Positions 20,063-29,761 of a stretch of 64,000 nt of DNA are shown in pieces. Where the stretch lies: NCBI GenBank assembly GCA_963712435.1, contig CAVQIB010000001.1:248001-312000 (forward strand), given 5' to 3'. The notes beneath the pieces are model-generated. The model did no database searches and was not told the origin of the DNA. It saw nothing but the letters and a program-made list of their open reading frames with translations. The translations under genes were made by a program, and so were the position numbers. Each line of letters opens with the position of its first letter. Positions within the stretch are counted from its first letter, which is position 1. The DNA comes from Rhodoplanes sp963712435. Its GTDB lineage: Bacteria; Pseudomonadota; Alphaproteobacteria; Rhizobiales; Xanthobacteraceae.

Positions 20063-21114
20063 TCCTTCGCCTTCTCTCCAAAGGAAGATGGCCGGCGCGG
20101 CTGGCCGTGCTCGGCTTTGTCGCAGCGGCTGGCCTGGTCGCTCCGCTGCTCACAATGGCGGAGCCGGTCCTCGCGCCCGATCGTGGCGTGGCGGTCGACG
20201 TTCAAGCGCGCGCGATCGATGCGTTCAGGGCAAACGAGCCGGAGCTGCGCCAGTTCGGTCGGCTCGAGTTCCGCGGCGGGCTCGAACTGACATCGTCGTC
20301 CCGGGAGTTCGGCGGTCTTTCGGGCCTACGCATGGGGCGCGACGGCGTTCAGTTCGTCGCGGTCACCGACAAGGGCAATTGGCTTACCGGACGCATCGTC
20401 TATGCGGGTGCGCGGCCGGCCGGCATCGCCGACGCCGCAATCGCGCCCATGCTCGACGCCGGCGGGCAACGGCTCGCGGCGCGCGGCTGGTACGACACCG
20501 AGGGGATCGCCGATGACGGCCAGGGTACGCTCTATGTCGGCATCGAACGGGTCAACCGCATCGTGAAGTTCGACTTCGCCCGCCGCGGCGTGCTGGCGCG
20601 GGCGGAGCCGGTGCGAACCTCGCCCGCGGTGCAGTCGCTGCCCAATAATCGCGGGATCGAGGCTCTGGCGTTCGTGCCCAAGGGGATGCCGTTGGCCGGC
20701 ACGCTGATCGCCTTCTCAGAACGCGGCCTCGACAGCGCCGGCAATACGCGCGGGTTCCTGATCGGCGGGCCGGCGCCTGGCGGCTTCGCCGTCCGCCGCA
20801 CCGACGATTTCGACATCAGCGACTGCGCGCTGCTGGCCTCGGGCGACCTGTTGCTGCTCGAACGCCGCTTCTCCTGGACGAGCGGCGTCGCCATCCGCCT
20901 GCGACGCGTCGCGCTCGCCTCGATCGCCCCCGGCGCGCTGGCCGACGGTCCGATCCTTCTCTTCGCCGACATGGGTTTTCAGATCGACAATATGGAGGCG
21001 CTCGCCGTGCACCGGACCCCGCAGGGCGAGACCGTGCTGACGCTCCTCTCCGACGACAATTTCTCGTCGCTGCAACGCACCCTGCTTCTGCAGTTCACGC
21101 TGCTCGACGAATAG
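20059..21114 (+). CDS. Esterase-like phytase family protein (secreted)
   Basis: A 351-residue predicted beta-propeller protein of the esterase-like activity of phytase type. A hydrophobic export signal is seen near residues 13-34 (ARLAVLGFVAAAGLVAPLL). The body shows FGGLSGLRMGRDGVQFVAVTDKGNW, YDTEGIADDGQGTLYVGIER and NNRGIEALAFVPKG, typical of this family. Enzymatic activity is not proven for it. The GTG start overlaps the cobT stop (GTGA); this overlap with a cobalamin gene is common in relatives but gives no clear functional link. Confidence 0.75.
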   Translation: MILRLLSKGRWPARLAVLGFVAAAGLVAPLLTMAEPVLAPDRGVAVDVQARAIDAFRANEPELRQFGRLEFRGGLELTSSSREFGGLSGLRMGRDGVQFVAVTDKGNWLTGRIVYAGARPAGIADAAIAPMLDAGGQRLAARGWYDTEGIADDGQGTLYVGIERVNRIVKFDFARRGVLARAEPVRTSPAVQSLPNNRGIEALAFVPKGMPLAGTLIAFSERGLDSAGNTRGFLIGGPAPGGFAVRRTDDFDISDCALLASGDLLLLERRFSWTSGVAIRLRRVALASIAPGALADGPILLFADMGFQIDNMEALAVHRTPQGETVLTLLSDDNFSSLQRTLLLQFTLLDE

Positions 21115-21296
21115 GCGGGTTGTCAGCTCACCTGCTTGATGCTCGGCGCAACCATGGCGGGACCCGCCGGCGTGACCGGCGGCCCCTCGTACAAGGGGCC
21201 GGTCGCTCCACGTCGCCTCGCGAAATCTTGAAACCGGATCACTGCTGACGGCGCAAGAACGTCGCCAGCAGAACGTCGCCCACAGAACACGGAGCG

Positions 21297-21323
21297 AAAA
21301 AAAGGCGCCGGTTTCCCGGCGCC
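21297..21323 (-). terminator. Rho-independent terminator of the CarD gene
   Basis: Read on the minus strand the site is GGCGCCGG-GAAA-CCGGCGCC followed by seven T residues: a perfect 8-bp GC stem, a stable tetraloop and a U tract. It lies 33 bases after the CarD stop codon. Confidence 0.9.
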
Positions 21324-21355
21324 CTGCGTCTCGTCAATGACGTTATGCAAACCGC

Positions 21356-22213
21356 TTACGCGGCTTCCGCCTCCGCCTCGACTTCGTCCGCCGGCTTCAG
21401 GCCGCGGCGCGGACCCTTCGCAAGCGCACCCTCGATCTCCTTCACCGCCTCGGTGTCGGTGATCCGCTGCACTGCCGAAATTTCCCGCGCCAGACGATCG
21501 AGCGCGGCCTCGTAAAGCTGACGCTCGCTGTAGGACTGCTCGGGCTGGCTGTCCGAACGGTAAAGATCACGCACGACCTCGGCGATGGCGACGATATTGC
21601 CAGAATTGATCTTCGCCTCGTATTCCTGCGCCCGCCGCGACCACATCGTCCGCTTGATCCGGGCACGGCCCTTGAGGGTTTCCAGCGCCCGCTTGACGAT
21701 GGGCGGTTCAGCGAGCTTGCGCATCCCGACCACCGTGATCTTGGCCGTCGGCACCCGCAACGTCATCTTGTCCTTGACGAAATTGATGACGAAAAGCTCG
21801 AGCTTGTGTCCCGCGACCTCCTGTTCTTCGATCGTCAAAATCTGCCCGACGCCGTGCGCCGGATAGACTATGAACTCGCCGGTCTTAAAGCCTTGCCGTT
21901 GGGTCGTCTTTTTGTTGATCATTCCGTGAGTTGCTCCTTCGCTCTCCGGACTACGCCCGTGTTGTTCCGGCCGGGATCGGACAGCAGTTTTCGAGGGTTT
22001 CGTCGCTGCTTTAGCGGCCCGAACCGGAGACTTGGTCGAGCGAGACGGCGACTTCGTGCGCCGAGCCGCGGGTTTCGTCACACGGGCGGCCGCCTTGCCC
22101 GCAACCGCGCCGCGCCGCGCACGCGTCGCTTTCGCGGTTCCCCGACGACCGACCGAAGGTGCTTTGGATGCAATCTTCTTGGGCTTTGACTTATGACGCG
22201 TTTTTGCTGCCAC
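21356..22213 (-). CDS. CarD-family transcription regulator with long basic N-terminal tail
   Basis: CarD/CdnL proteins bind the RNA polymerase beta subunit and stabilise open promoter complexes, notably at rRNA genes. The CarD domain starts near residue 108 (GFKTGEFIVYPAHGVGQIL) and continues through MTLRVPTAKITVVGMRKL, GRARIKRTMWSRRAQEYEAK and VVRDLYRSDSQPEQSYSERQ. Before it lies a tail of about 95 residues rich in Lys, Arg, Ala, Ser and Pro (RRTKSPSRSTKSPVRAAKAA), like histone H1. An internal ATG at 21922 (MINKKTTQRQGF) would give a tail-less CarD of usual size. The gene ends at a strong terminator. Confidence 0.85.
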   Translation of the reverse strand: MAAKTRHKSKPKKIASKAPSVGRRGTAKATRARRGAVAGKAAARVTKPAARRTKSPSRSTKSPVRAAKAATKPSKTAVRSRPEQHGRSPESEGATHGMINKKTTQRQGFKTGEFIVYPAHGVGQILTIEEQEVAGHKLELFVINFVKDKMTLRVPTAKITVVGMRKLAEPPIVKRALETLKGRARIKRTMWSRRAQEYEAKINSGNIVAIAEVVRDLYRSDSQPEQSYSERQLYEAALDRLAREISAVQRITDTEAVKEIEGALAKGPRRGLKPADEVEAEAEAA

Positions 22214-22336
22214 TGTCCTTGCGTGCTCTCCCGCGGAAAGTCACGCCTCCATGTCTGGCGGTTGCTCAGAAACGCCCCGAAAAAATATGCTCCCGGGCGG
22301 GAGCGGCGACGGAGCGGGCTTCATTAGTGTGTCTCT

Positions 22337-22365
22337 TATGTATCACATCCTGGCGAAAATTCCAA
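22337..22365 (-). promoter_or_regulatory. Possible sigma-70-type promoter for the CarD gene
   Basis: On the minus strand TTGGAA and TACATA are separated by 17 bases, about 125 bases before the CarD start. The -35 box is good and the -10 box is weak. No other gene lies between. Confidence 0.3.
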
Positions 22366-22454
22366 GGCTCGCGGCGCGGTAAAATCAGCCGCAATGGGCG
22401 CAACCATATTAATTTTTCGTGAGAATCCCGCGCTCGCAGCTGCGAGCTGAACGC

Positions 22455-22790
22455 TCAGTCGCCGGCGCCGGGCTTGGGTGAAAACTGTTGTAGCTTGTTC
22501 TTGATTCCGTCCCATTCCTTGGCGTCGGGCGGCTGTTCGCGTTTGACCGTGATATTCGGCCAGGCTTTCGCATATTCAGTATTAAGCTTGAGCCACTCTT
22601 CGAGGCCCGGCTCGGTGTCCGGCTTGATGGCCTCGGCCGGGCACTCGGGCTCGCACACGCCGCAATCGATGCACTCGTCCGGATGGATGACGAGCATGTT
22701 CTCGCCTTCATAGAAACAGTCGACCGGACACACCTCGACACAGTCCATGTATTTGCACTTGATACAGTTTTCAGTCACGACATAGGTCAT
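22455..22790 (-). CDS. fdxA: 7Fe ferredoxin FdxA (3Fe-4S/4Fe-4S)
   Basis: A 111-residue soluble electron carrier. Cys pattern: ENCIKCKYMDCVEVCPVDCF for the 3Fe-4S side and DECIDCGVCEPECPAEAI for the 4Fe-4S side, followed by the C-terminal extension (LEEWLKLNTEYAKAWPNIT) typical of Azotobacter-type FdI and alphaproteobacterial FdxA. In this group it normally lies between carD and the S4-domain/helicase genes, as here. Confidence 0.92.
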   Translation of the reverse strand: MTYVVTENCIKCKYMDCVEVCPVDCFYEGENMLVIHPDECIDCGVCEPECPAEAIKPDTEPGLEEWLKLNTEYAKAWPNITVKREQPPDAKEWDGIKNKLQQFSPKPGAGD

Positions 22791-22912
22791 GCGAGGCTCC
22801 GGCCCGGCGAACGGCCCAATTGCTGAAAGGGGTCCCTAGCGCATCGCTCATCGCTGCGCAACAAAGCAAGTGCCGCACGCGTCGAGCGCGACGGCCTGCG
22901 CTTTTCCCACCC

Positions 22913-23290
22913 TCAGACACCTTCGCCGCTGGTGAAACGATTTATCTTGCGCCGGTCGCGCTTGGTCGGGCGGCCCGGACTTGCCGGGCCGAATTCCGGC
23001 GAGGACTGATTGACCGTCGGGACGGTAAGAAGCTGCTCCTCATAAAGGACGCGCGCGGCCTCCGCCGGACCTCGCCGCAGCGCGAAACCGAGCACCTTGA
23101 GCACCCGCACATGCGTGTCCAGGGCCACGGTAATCACATCGCCTAACTTGACATTTCGACTTGGCGCATCGACCCGGGCGCCATTGAGCCGGACATGGCC
23201 GGAAGCCGCGAGCGCGGCGGCGGCGCTGCGGGTCCGGGTGAGCCGCGCGTGCCACAGCCATTTGTCAATTCGCTGCCGATCGATGGCCAA
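22913..23290 (-). CDS. RNA-binding S4 domain protein (HslR-like)
   Basis: A small S4-domain protein like heat-shock protein Hsp15, which binds stalled 50S ribosomal subunits carrying peptidyl-tRNA. The S4 core is DRQRIDKWLWHARLTRTRSA, AASGHVRLNGARVDAPSRNV and LGDVITVAL; the C-terminal tail GRPTKRDRRKINRF is basic. No ATG precedes the domain; a TTG at 23288-23290 (LAIDRQRIDKW) is the best start, just after the stop of the helicase gene. A longer version from 23398 would overlap the helicase. Confidence 0.8.
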   Translation of the reverse strand: MAIDRQRIDKWLWHARLTRTRSAAAALAASGHVRLNGARVDAPSRNVKLGDVITVALDTHVRVLKVLGFALRRGPAEAARVLYEEQLLTVPTVNQSSPEFGPASPGRPTKRDRRKINRFTSGEGV

Positions 23291-23304
23291 GGCGGGAGTG
23301 CGGC

Positions 23305-26300
23305 TCAGCGCCGTTCCTTGGCGTTCGCTTCGAGTTGCGCCTTCAGTGCGGCAAGCTTGGCGAAGGGCGAGTTCGGATCGGGAGCCTTGTCCTGCCACTC
23401 GCGCCTTTGTTCGCGGAAACGCGGACGCGGCTTCTCATCGCGTTTTCCGGCTTCGTGCCGCGGCGCGTCGGGGCGATCGGTCCGGCTCGATCGGTCCTGG
23501 CCGCGATGCTGGCGGCCGCGGTGCTGGGGCCGATCGGCCTTCGGCTCGGCAACCGATTGCGCAGGATCGGCAGGCGGGGCGGGCGTCTCGCCGGCGGCGG
23601 CCTGCGCCGGCGGCTTGGCGGGCGTCCGTCGCCCCGGGCGCTGGTGCCGTTTCGGGCCGCGGCGCTCGTCGTGCCGCGTAGGACGCCAGATTTCGATAAA
23701 CTGCGGCTCTTCGGCCGACTGCGCCGCCAAATCAGCCGCGGCGTCCGCCCCGGCCTCCGCGGACAATTCCGTCGTCGCGGGTGCTGACTCCACCAGTTCG
23801 GCCTCGGCCTCGGAGCTCCGATTCGGCGGACTCAGGCGCCGGCGCAAGCTCAGGCTCCGAGATATCCGATGCGGCGACTTCGGACCCGGCGAAGTCCGTC
23901 GAAAAGAGCGCCGCATCCGGCGCGCTCGCCTCCTCGGACGCGACGGCAGGCTCCGGCGATGACGGGCCGCCCTCATCCTGCGCGAGCGGAGCAAGCTCCG
24001 CGGCGGGCTCCGGCGCGGTGTCGGGCTCCGGCGCGGTGTCGGGCGTCTCCTCCGAGGATGATTCGTGGGCGACGGGCGGCGCGGCCGCGTCGGCAACGGC
24101 AGGCTGCGCGCCGTCATCGCCTTCGGCGACGGCGGCGTCTGCCGAGAGGATGTCGGCATCCGGCGTGTTCGAGCCGGCCGGTTCGGCCTCTGCGGCTTCG
24201 GCTGCAACGTCAGGCGCGGCCGACGCCTCCGCTTGGGGCGCGGCCGCAGTCTCAGCGGGCGGCTTCGGCCGCTTTTCCATGCGATACCCGAGCGCGCGCA
24301 TGATCGAGGCGAAGTCCTCGCCCGACGAACCGGTCAGGGAGGTCATCGCCTGCGTGACCGTGAAGCCCGTCCCGTCGAATGCGCCGGCAGGCTTGTTGCC
24401 CGGAGATTCCGGCCGCCAGCTCAGCGCGGGCCGGATGAGGTCGGCCAGCCGTTCGAGAATGTCGACCCGCACCGCGCGTTCGCCGCAGGCGCGATACCCG
24501 ATGGTGCGATACAGGGCCCGGGACACGCTCTTGTCGACCGGAAACGAGGTGCGCCCGCTTGACGCCAGGCGCTGCAGATCGTCGAGCCCCGCGATTTCGG
24601 CTTCGCCATGCTTGAGCACCCATAGCTCCGCCGCCAAGGCGCGCGGCGCCGGCTTGAGCAGAGCCGGAACATAGATGTGGTAGGCGCCGAACCGGACGCC
24701 ATGCTTGCGCAAGGTCGCGCGCTGCGCCTGATCGAGCCCCTTCACGTCGTCGGCCACCCGGTGACGTTCCAGCACGCCGAGCGCTTCGACGATCTGGAAG
24801 GCGATGCCGCGGGCGATCCCGGTGACGTCGTCGGCGGCGCCGAGCACGAACAGCGGCGACAGCACCCGTTCGATATGCGTGCGCGTCCACAGATCGAGGC
24901 GCGTCTGCACATGCTCCAGCGCGGCGCCGGTGAGGTGTTCGTCGGCGAGGATGCGTACGCGCGGGCGCATGATGTTTTCGCCGGCGAGAAGCTTCGCCAC
25001 CGGCTCGCCCATCCAGCGGATCAATCCGTTCGAGGCGAGCACGAATTGCGAGTCGGGCGCGTGCGACAGACGCGTCGCGCGCGCTTCGATCTCGCCCGCG
25101 AGCGCGCGTTGCGCCGCCGCCGAGAGCGCCTTGGTGTCGGAACCGCCCGAGGTGGCGTCGGGCGCGAAGCGGAAGCCGTCGAGCCGGCCGATCACATGCC
25201 CCTCGACCACGACCTCGCCCGTCTTCGTGATTTCCGTTTCCAGCATCGTGTTTTCTCGCATCCGCCGCATCAACACGCTGGTGCGGCGGTCGATGAACCG
25301 TTCGGCCAGCTTTTCGTGCAAGGCGTCGGAAAGCTTGTCCTCTACAGCGCGGGTGACGCCTTGCCAATGTTCGGGATCGTCGAGCCAATCCGGCCTGTTC
25401 GCCGCAAATGTCCAGGTTCTGATATGCGCGATACGATTGGAGAGCGTGTCGATATCGCCATCGGCATGGTCGGCAAAGGCGACCTGCCGGGCGAACCAGT
25501 CGACCGATATCTTACCCTCGCGCATTAAGAAACCAAAGAGGGTGACGGCGAGTTCGGCATGCGCGGACGGCGAGATCTTCCGGTAGTCGGGAACCTGGCA
25601 AACGTCCCACAAGCGCTCGATCGCATTGCGCGACTTGGCCATGTCGCGCACCGCGTCGTCGCGTCCGGCATGTTCGAGCACGAGGATGTCTTCGGCGATC
25701 GGCGCGCGGGTGAGCCCGGGCTGGGTCGGCGTCGCGGCCAATGACGCCGCGAGCGCGCCGAGCGAGGCGAAATCGAGGTCCGTATTGCGCCATTGCAGGA
25801 CTTTGACCAACTCGAAGGCGTGGCTTTCGAGCGCCTGCACCAGTTCGGGTTCGAAGGGCGCACAACGGCCGGTCGTGCCGAAGGTGCCGTCGCGCGTGGC
25901 GCGCCCGGCGCGGCCGGCGATCTGGGCGAACTCCGCCGGGCTCAGCCGCCGGTATTGGTAGCCGTCGAACTTGCGCTCGGACGCAAACGCCACATGATCG
26001 ACGTCGAGATTGAGGCCCATGCCGATCGCGTCGGTCGCGACCAGGTAGTCGACATCGCCCGACTGGTACAGCGCGACCTGTGCGTTGCGCGTGCGCGGCG
26101 ACAGCGCGCCGAGCACGACCGCAGCGCCGCCGCGCTGCCGGCGGATCAATTCGGCGATTGCGTAGACTTCCTCGGCCGAGAAGGCGACGATGGCGGTGCG
26201 GCGCGGCTGGCGGGAAATCTTTTTCTCGCCGGCGAAGGTGAGCTGGGAGAGACGCGGCCGGCTGATCGTGTTGGCGCCCGGCAGGAGCTTCTCGACCATC

Positions 26301-26758
26301 GGCCGCAGCGTCGCCGCGCCCAGCACCAGCGTCTCCTCGCGACCGCGCCGGTTGAGCATGCGATCGGTGAAGACGTGGCCGCGCTCGAGATCGGCCCCGA
26401 GTTGCGCCTCGTCGACGGCGACGAACGCGACGTCGAGGTCGCGCGGCATCGCTTCGACGGTCGAAACCCAGTAGCGCGGGTTGGCGGGCTTGATCTTCTC
26501 TTCGCCGGTGATCAGCGCGACCGCGTCTGCGCCCGCCCGCTCGACGATCTTGTTGTAGACCTCGCGCGCCAGGAGCCGCAGCGGCAAGCCGATAATCCCC
26601 GACGAATGGCCGAGCATGCGCTCGATCGCAAGATGGGTCTTGCCGGTATTGGTCGGCCCAAGAACAGCGGTGACGCCGTGTCCGCGGGCGCGGGCATCGC
26701 GACTGGTTGAAGACGAAAACGAAATCGGCATCGCGTCTCTGCGGGAAAGGGTGGCCAC
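23305..26758 (-). CDS. SUV3-like RNA/DNA helicase (one frame break near the end)
   Basis: A superfamily 2 helicase related to mitochondrial SUV3, found in most alphaproteobacteria. Motif I is VLGPTNTGKTHLAIERML, the DExx-type motif is FVAVDEAQLGADLERGH, and the C-terminal helicase motifs include DYLVATDAIGMGLNLD and FAQIAGRAGRATRDG. From about residue 850 the protein becomes a long low-complexity tail rich in Ala, Pro, Glu and Asp, then an Arg/His/Pro-rich stretch ending KLAALKAQLEANAKERR. The frame breaks near 23790-23810 inside the low-complexity part. The ATG at 26758 is assumed; MPISFSSSTSRDAR nine residues on is possible. Confidence 0.85.
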
Positions 26759-27165
26759 TTGTAGAGCATTTTGCGGCGAGGTGTGAATCGTTCGGCGGAA
26801 AATGCGACGACGAACCGCCCGAAGCGCCTTGGGTTGCCCCCGATCCCCGGATCGGTCCCCTCTGCACGCTCAGCCGCGGGACGGTTTGATGATCGCCTCG
26901 CGACATGGGCGGCCCTTAGGTCCGGGCCATCAGGAGGAGGCTACTGTCTCACAATGCAACGGAACGGCGGCGGTTTCCTGTTCGCTGTTAAGAGCAGGAA
27001 CGAGTCTCGAACGAATCGCGCCCGAATCGCTGACTCGCGCGAGTAGAGATTCGTTCACGGCTAGATGTAGCGGGTCGCCATGTGCGTCGCGCCAAATCTG
27101 CTTCCGCCGGACCCTGGCGCACGAGCCGTCTCGACGAAAATCTTAACGCCGCCCAAAGGTGCGTG

Positions 27166-28017
27166 TCACTGCGCGCGAGCGCTCGTTGGAGTGGTGCGGG
27201 CGGCGTTCGGAATCGAGACGAACTGGGTCGCTTCGAGAACTCCGAGACCGAACGGCGTGGGCAGCAGGAACTTGTACGGCACGACCACGCGGGTTCCGGC
27301 GATCGGCGCGAGCCAGATTTCCGCGTCGCGCAGGCCTTTGAGATAAACGATCGACGAACGATGCGGAACATACCCGGAAATCGGGACGAACTGGACGGCG
27401 CAGACCGTGACCGGGCCTTCATAGCCGCGGCCGGAGCGCACCGCCTCGAAGCGTTTGAAGGAAAGCTTCAGGTCATAGCGCATGCGGCCGTCGAAGATCG
27501 CGATGCTGCGATTGCAGGTCTCGGCTGAGACGGGGTCGCCGTTAGCGACGCGGATCAGGGCCGCGGTCATCGGGTCCACGACCCCGCGACGGTGCTGTTC
27601 CGGCACCGGGATGCGGTCGGGATGAACCGGCGTTGGCGGAACGATTGCAACGTCCTTGACCGCGCCGTTCTGCAACACGATGCGCAGATCCTCCGATTTC
27701 TGATCGGAGGCGATGTTGGATGCGTAGGTCGAGGGAAAGAGATTGCCGTTCCGGACCAGGCCGCGCGCGGCGCTCGATCCCTGGCCGCTCGCGAACAGGC
27801 GCACGAGGCCGGTGGTCATCCCGCTTGCCGCCGCCGTGTATTGGCCGCTGGCGATGTCGATCACCCAGGCGCCGCGGCCGATCGGTATCCCGCCGAGCGT
27901 CGCCACATAGCGCGCGTCGAGCTTGCCCTGCGCAGCGGCCGGATGCGCGCCGAAGCCGACGAGAAGCGCGCCGATCAGAAGCGGAAGGGTTCGCGTGGCG
28001 ACTCGCGCTGGCGTCAC
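27166..28017 (-). CDS. DUF3108 domain protein, exported
   Basis: A 283-residue protein with a signal peptide (RTLPLLIGALLVGFGAHPAAAQG) and the DUF3108 beta-rich domain: ARYVATLGGIPIGRGAWVID, SEDLRIVLQNGAVKDVAIVP, DPMTAALIRVANGD, CNRSIAIFDGRMRYDLKLSF and GPVTVCAVQFVPISGY. The family is found upstream of rpmB in many alphaproteobacteria; its role in the envelope is unknown. It is divergent from rpmB, so the 275-base gap carries promoters for both. The 407 bases downstream, up to the helicase start, hold no gene I can support. Confidence 0.75.
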   Translation of the reverse strand: MTPARVATRTLPLLIGALLVGFGAHPAAAQGKLDARYVATLGGIPIGRGAWVIDIASGQYTAAASGMTTGLVRLFASGQGSSAARGLVRNGNLFPSTYASNIASDQKSEDLRIVLQNGAVKDVAIVPPTPVHPDRIPVPEQHRRGVVDPMTAALIRVANGDPVSAETCNRSIAIFDGRMRYDLKLSFKRFEAVRSGRGYEGPVTVCAVQFVPISGYVPHRSSIVYLKGLRDAEIWLAPIAGTRVVVPYKFLLPTPFGLGVLEATQFVSIPNAARTTPTSARAQ

Positions 28018-28193
28018 GTTGCTCGGCTCCCCCGCTCAAGCGATGCAGATCGCAGCCCCGGATTTTTGTCGGCGCGGATTGAGTTGTTAATATGAATTCA
28101 ACCTTTTCTCCGGCCGGACCACCCGAAAGCGCCGGAAACCCAACCGGGAGCGGGGCGAGACAGCCCCCGAACGGGCCCGAGCGGGTGGACGGG

Positions 28194-28222
28194 TTGACGC
28201 CCCCGCGGCGGCTTACTATACG
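28194..28222 (+). promoter_or_regulatory. Sigma-70-type promoter of rpmB
   Basis: TTGACG at 28194-28199 and TATACG at 28217-28222 are separated by exactly 17 bases, 72 bases before the rpmB ATG. It is the best-matching promoter I found in the window and suits a ribosomal protein gene. Confidence 0.7.
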
Positions 28223-28293
28223 TCCGCCTTCCATTCAGTTCTGTCGGCGCGGGTCGCGGAACGCGCGATGGCGTCAAGCCTGTCGAGGTTTCC

Positions 28294-28584
28294 ATGTCAC
28301 GACGATGCGAATTGACCGGAAAAGGGGCGCTCGTCGGCCACAAGGTCAGCCATTCGAACATCAAGACCAAGCGGCGGTTCCTCCCCAATCTGGTCCATGT
28401 CACGCTGCGCTCCGACGCGCTCGGCCGCGCGGTGCGCTTGCGCATTTCCGCGAACGCGCTGAAAAGCGTAGACCATCGCGGCGGCCTCGACGCTTTCCTC
28501 GTGAAGGCGCACGATGACGAATTATCGCCGCGCGCGCTGCTGCTCAAGCGCCAGATCGTCAAGAAGCTTGTGGTGGCCGCATAA
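28294..28584 (+). CDS. rpmB: 50S ribosomal protein L28
   Basis: A 96-residue protein of the large ribosomal subunit. It starts MSRRCELTGKGALVGHKVSH and continues NIKTKRRFLPNLVHVTLRS, with LKSVDHRGGLDAFLVKAHDD near the end, all typical of alphaproteobacterial L28. The tail includes LKRQIVKKLVVAA. A clear promoter lies upstream. It is convergent with the heme oxygenase gene, 16 bases away. Confidence 0.97.
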   Translation: MSRRCELTGKGALVGHKVSHSNIKTKRRFLPNLVHVTLRSDALGRAVRLRISANALKSVDHRGGLDAFLVKAHDDELSPRALLLKRQIVKKLVVAA

Positions 28585-28600
28585 GCCGAGGCCGCGCCGC

Positions 28601-29266
28601 CTACCGGCTCGCCGATCCGCTCGCCCGGACATCCGCCTCGACGTAGCGCGCCACGCCGTCGGCGATCGCGCATGACAATGCGATGGTGAGGCGGAACGCC
28701 GTCAAGGATTTATCGACAATCGAAGCTGCGTCCGCCTCGCTCGCCGCGCGGGAGAGCGCCGCGCGGTAGCCGGCCTTGTAGCCTTCCGGATCGGCTATGC
28801 GAGGGAAATCGTACAATGTCAGCGCCGCGGGCTGCAGCCCGAGCGAGCGGGCGAGCAGTTTGCGCAGCACCTGCCCGCCGCTGAGATCGCCGAGGTAGCG
28901 GGTATAGGCGTGCCCGATGAGGCGAACCGGATCGGCGTCGGTTATTTCCGCAATGCGGAGCGCGTATTCCTCGCCCTCGGGCAGAAGCGCGAGGCGATCG
29001 ATATCGGCGCCGAGCGCGGCGAGGTCGTGCTCGATCGCCTGCGCCCGGTAGAGCTCCGGGAGCGCGATCAGCCGAACCCCCGGCATGAGGCGATGGGCTT
29101 CGAGCCCGCGCTCGAGCGCGCAATAGACCGGCAGCAGGTTGCGCAATAGCGTGGCATAGGCGAGCCGCGTCGCCTCGCCGCGCAAGATGTCGGCGATGAC
29201 GCCCGTACGCTCGGCACGGGCATGCAATGCGCGCGTCGCGTTGCGCAGGTCGTCGGCAAGGGTCAT
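28601..29266 (-). CDS. Biliverdin-producing heme oxygenase
   Basis: A 221-residue HO-1-type heme oxygenase that opens the heme ring to biliverdin, CO and iron with electrons from a reductase. The likely proximal ligand is His15 in ATRALHARAERTG, and the distal helix motif YTRYLGDLSGGQVLRKLLAR is nearly perfect. Family length matches. The start MTLADDLRNATRALHARA is chosen because the frame continues open upstream through non-coding sequence. No phytochrome or photosynthesis gene is nearby, so iron recycling or a bilin chromophore are both possible. Confidence 0.88.
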   Translation of the reverse strand: MTLADDLRNATRALHARAERTGVIADILRGEATRLAYATLLRNLLPVYCALERGLEAHRLMPGVRLIALPELYRAQAIEHDLAALGADIDRLALLPEGEEYALRIAEITDADPVRLIGHAYTRYLGDLSGGQVLRKLLARSLGLQPAALTLYDFPRIADPEGYKAGYRAALSRAASEADAASIVDKSLTAFRLTIALSCAIADGVARYVEADVRASGSASR

Positions 29267-29524
29267 TCGCGTGTCCAAGATGGCGAGTGCACGCTCTTCG
29301 AAGCCTGTTAGCCTGTCGCCTCGACAGACGTTTGGACGAGTCGCGCCATCGGCGAAGGGTCGTGGGTGGTCGTACGCGCCCGATCTAACCATGGACGGCG
29401 CGGCCTCGCAAACACGGCGGAGGGGCCGGTTGCGTTTCGCCGAAAGTGAGGCAAGTCCCTGTACCGCATAATCCGCCGTCGCTTTCGCCGCGTTCGGGGC
29501 GCGGATGTCGCCGACCTGGTCGTT

Positions 29525-29623
29525 GTCATCGTCCGCGCAGGCGGACGATCCAGTCACCCCGGTCTTTGAGGAAATATAAGCATCCGCCGTGGTTACTGGA
29601 TGCTCCGCTTGCGCGGAGCATGA
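29525..29623. repeat. REP doublet (two hairpins within a larger inverted repeat)
   Basis: The left half (gtcatcgtccgcgcaggcgg and on) and the right half (actggatgctccgcttgcgc and on) each form a small hairpin, CGTCCGC/GCGGACG and GCTCCGC/GCGGAGC, and the outer arms GATCCAGT/ACTGGAT pair with each other. A close copy lies at 38995-39079. It sits in the 495-base gap between heme oxygenase and the protease gene, which otherwise shows no gene. Confidence 0.7.
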
Positions 29624-29761
29624 CGATCGGAGGGGTGAACCGGACAGCCTGACGGCGGGCAAGGCGGTCGGAACGCTCCATCCCGGAGCCCGCTTAATAA
29701 AGGCCAACTCGCCTCCTATATCTCTCTTCGCTCGTCGCTGCGTGTTCCGGGAAAAACGGTC

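Noticed and set aside
21123..21350. A 75-codon minus-strand frame after the CarD gene
   Set aside because: It starts inside the region of the CarD terminator hairpin and has no ribosome-binding site or family.
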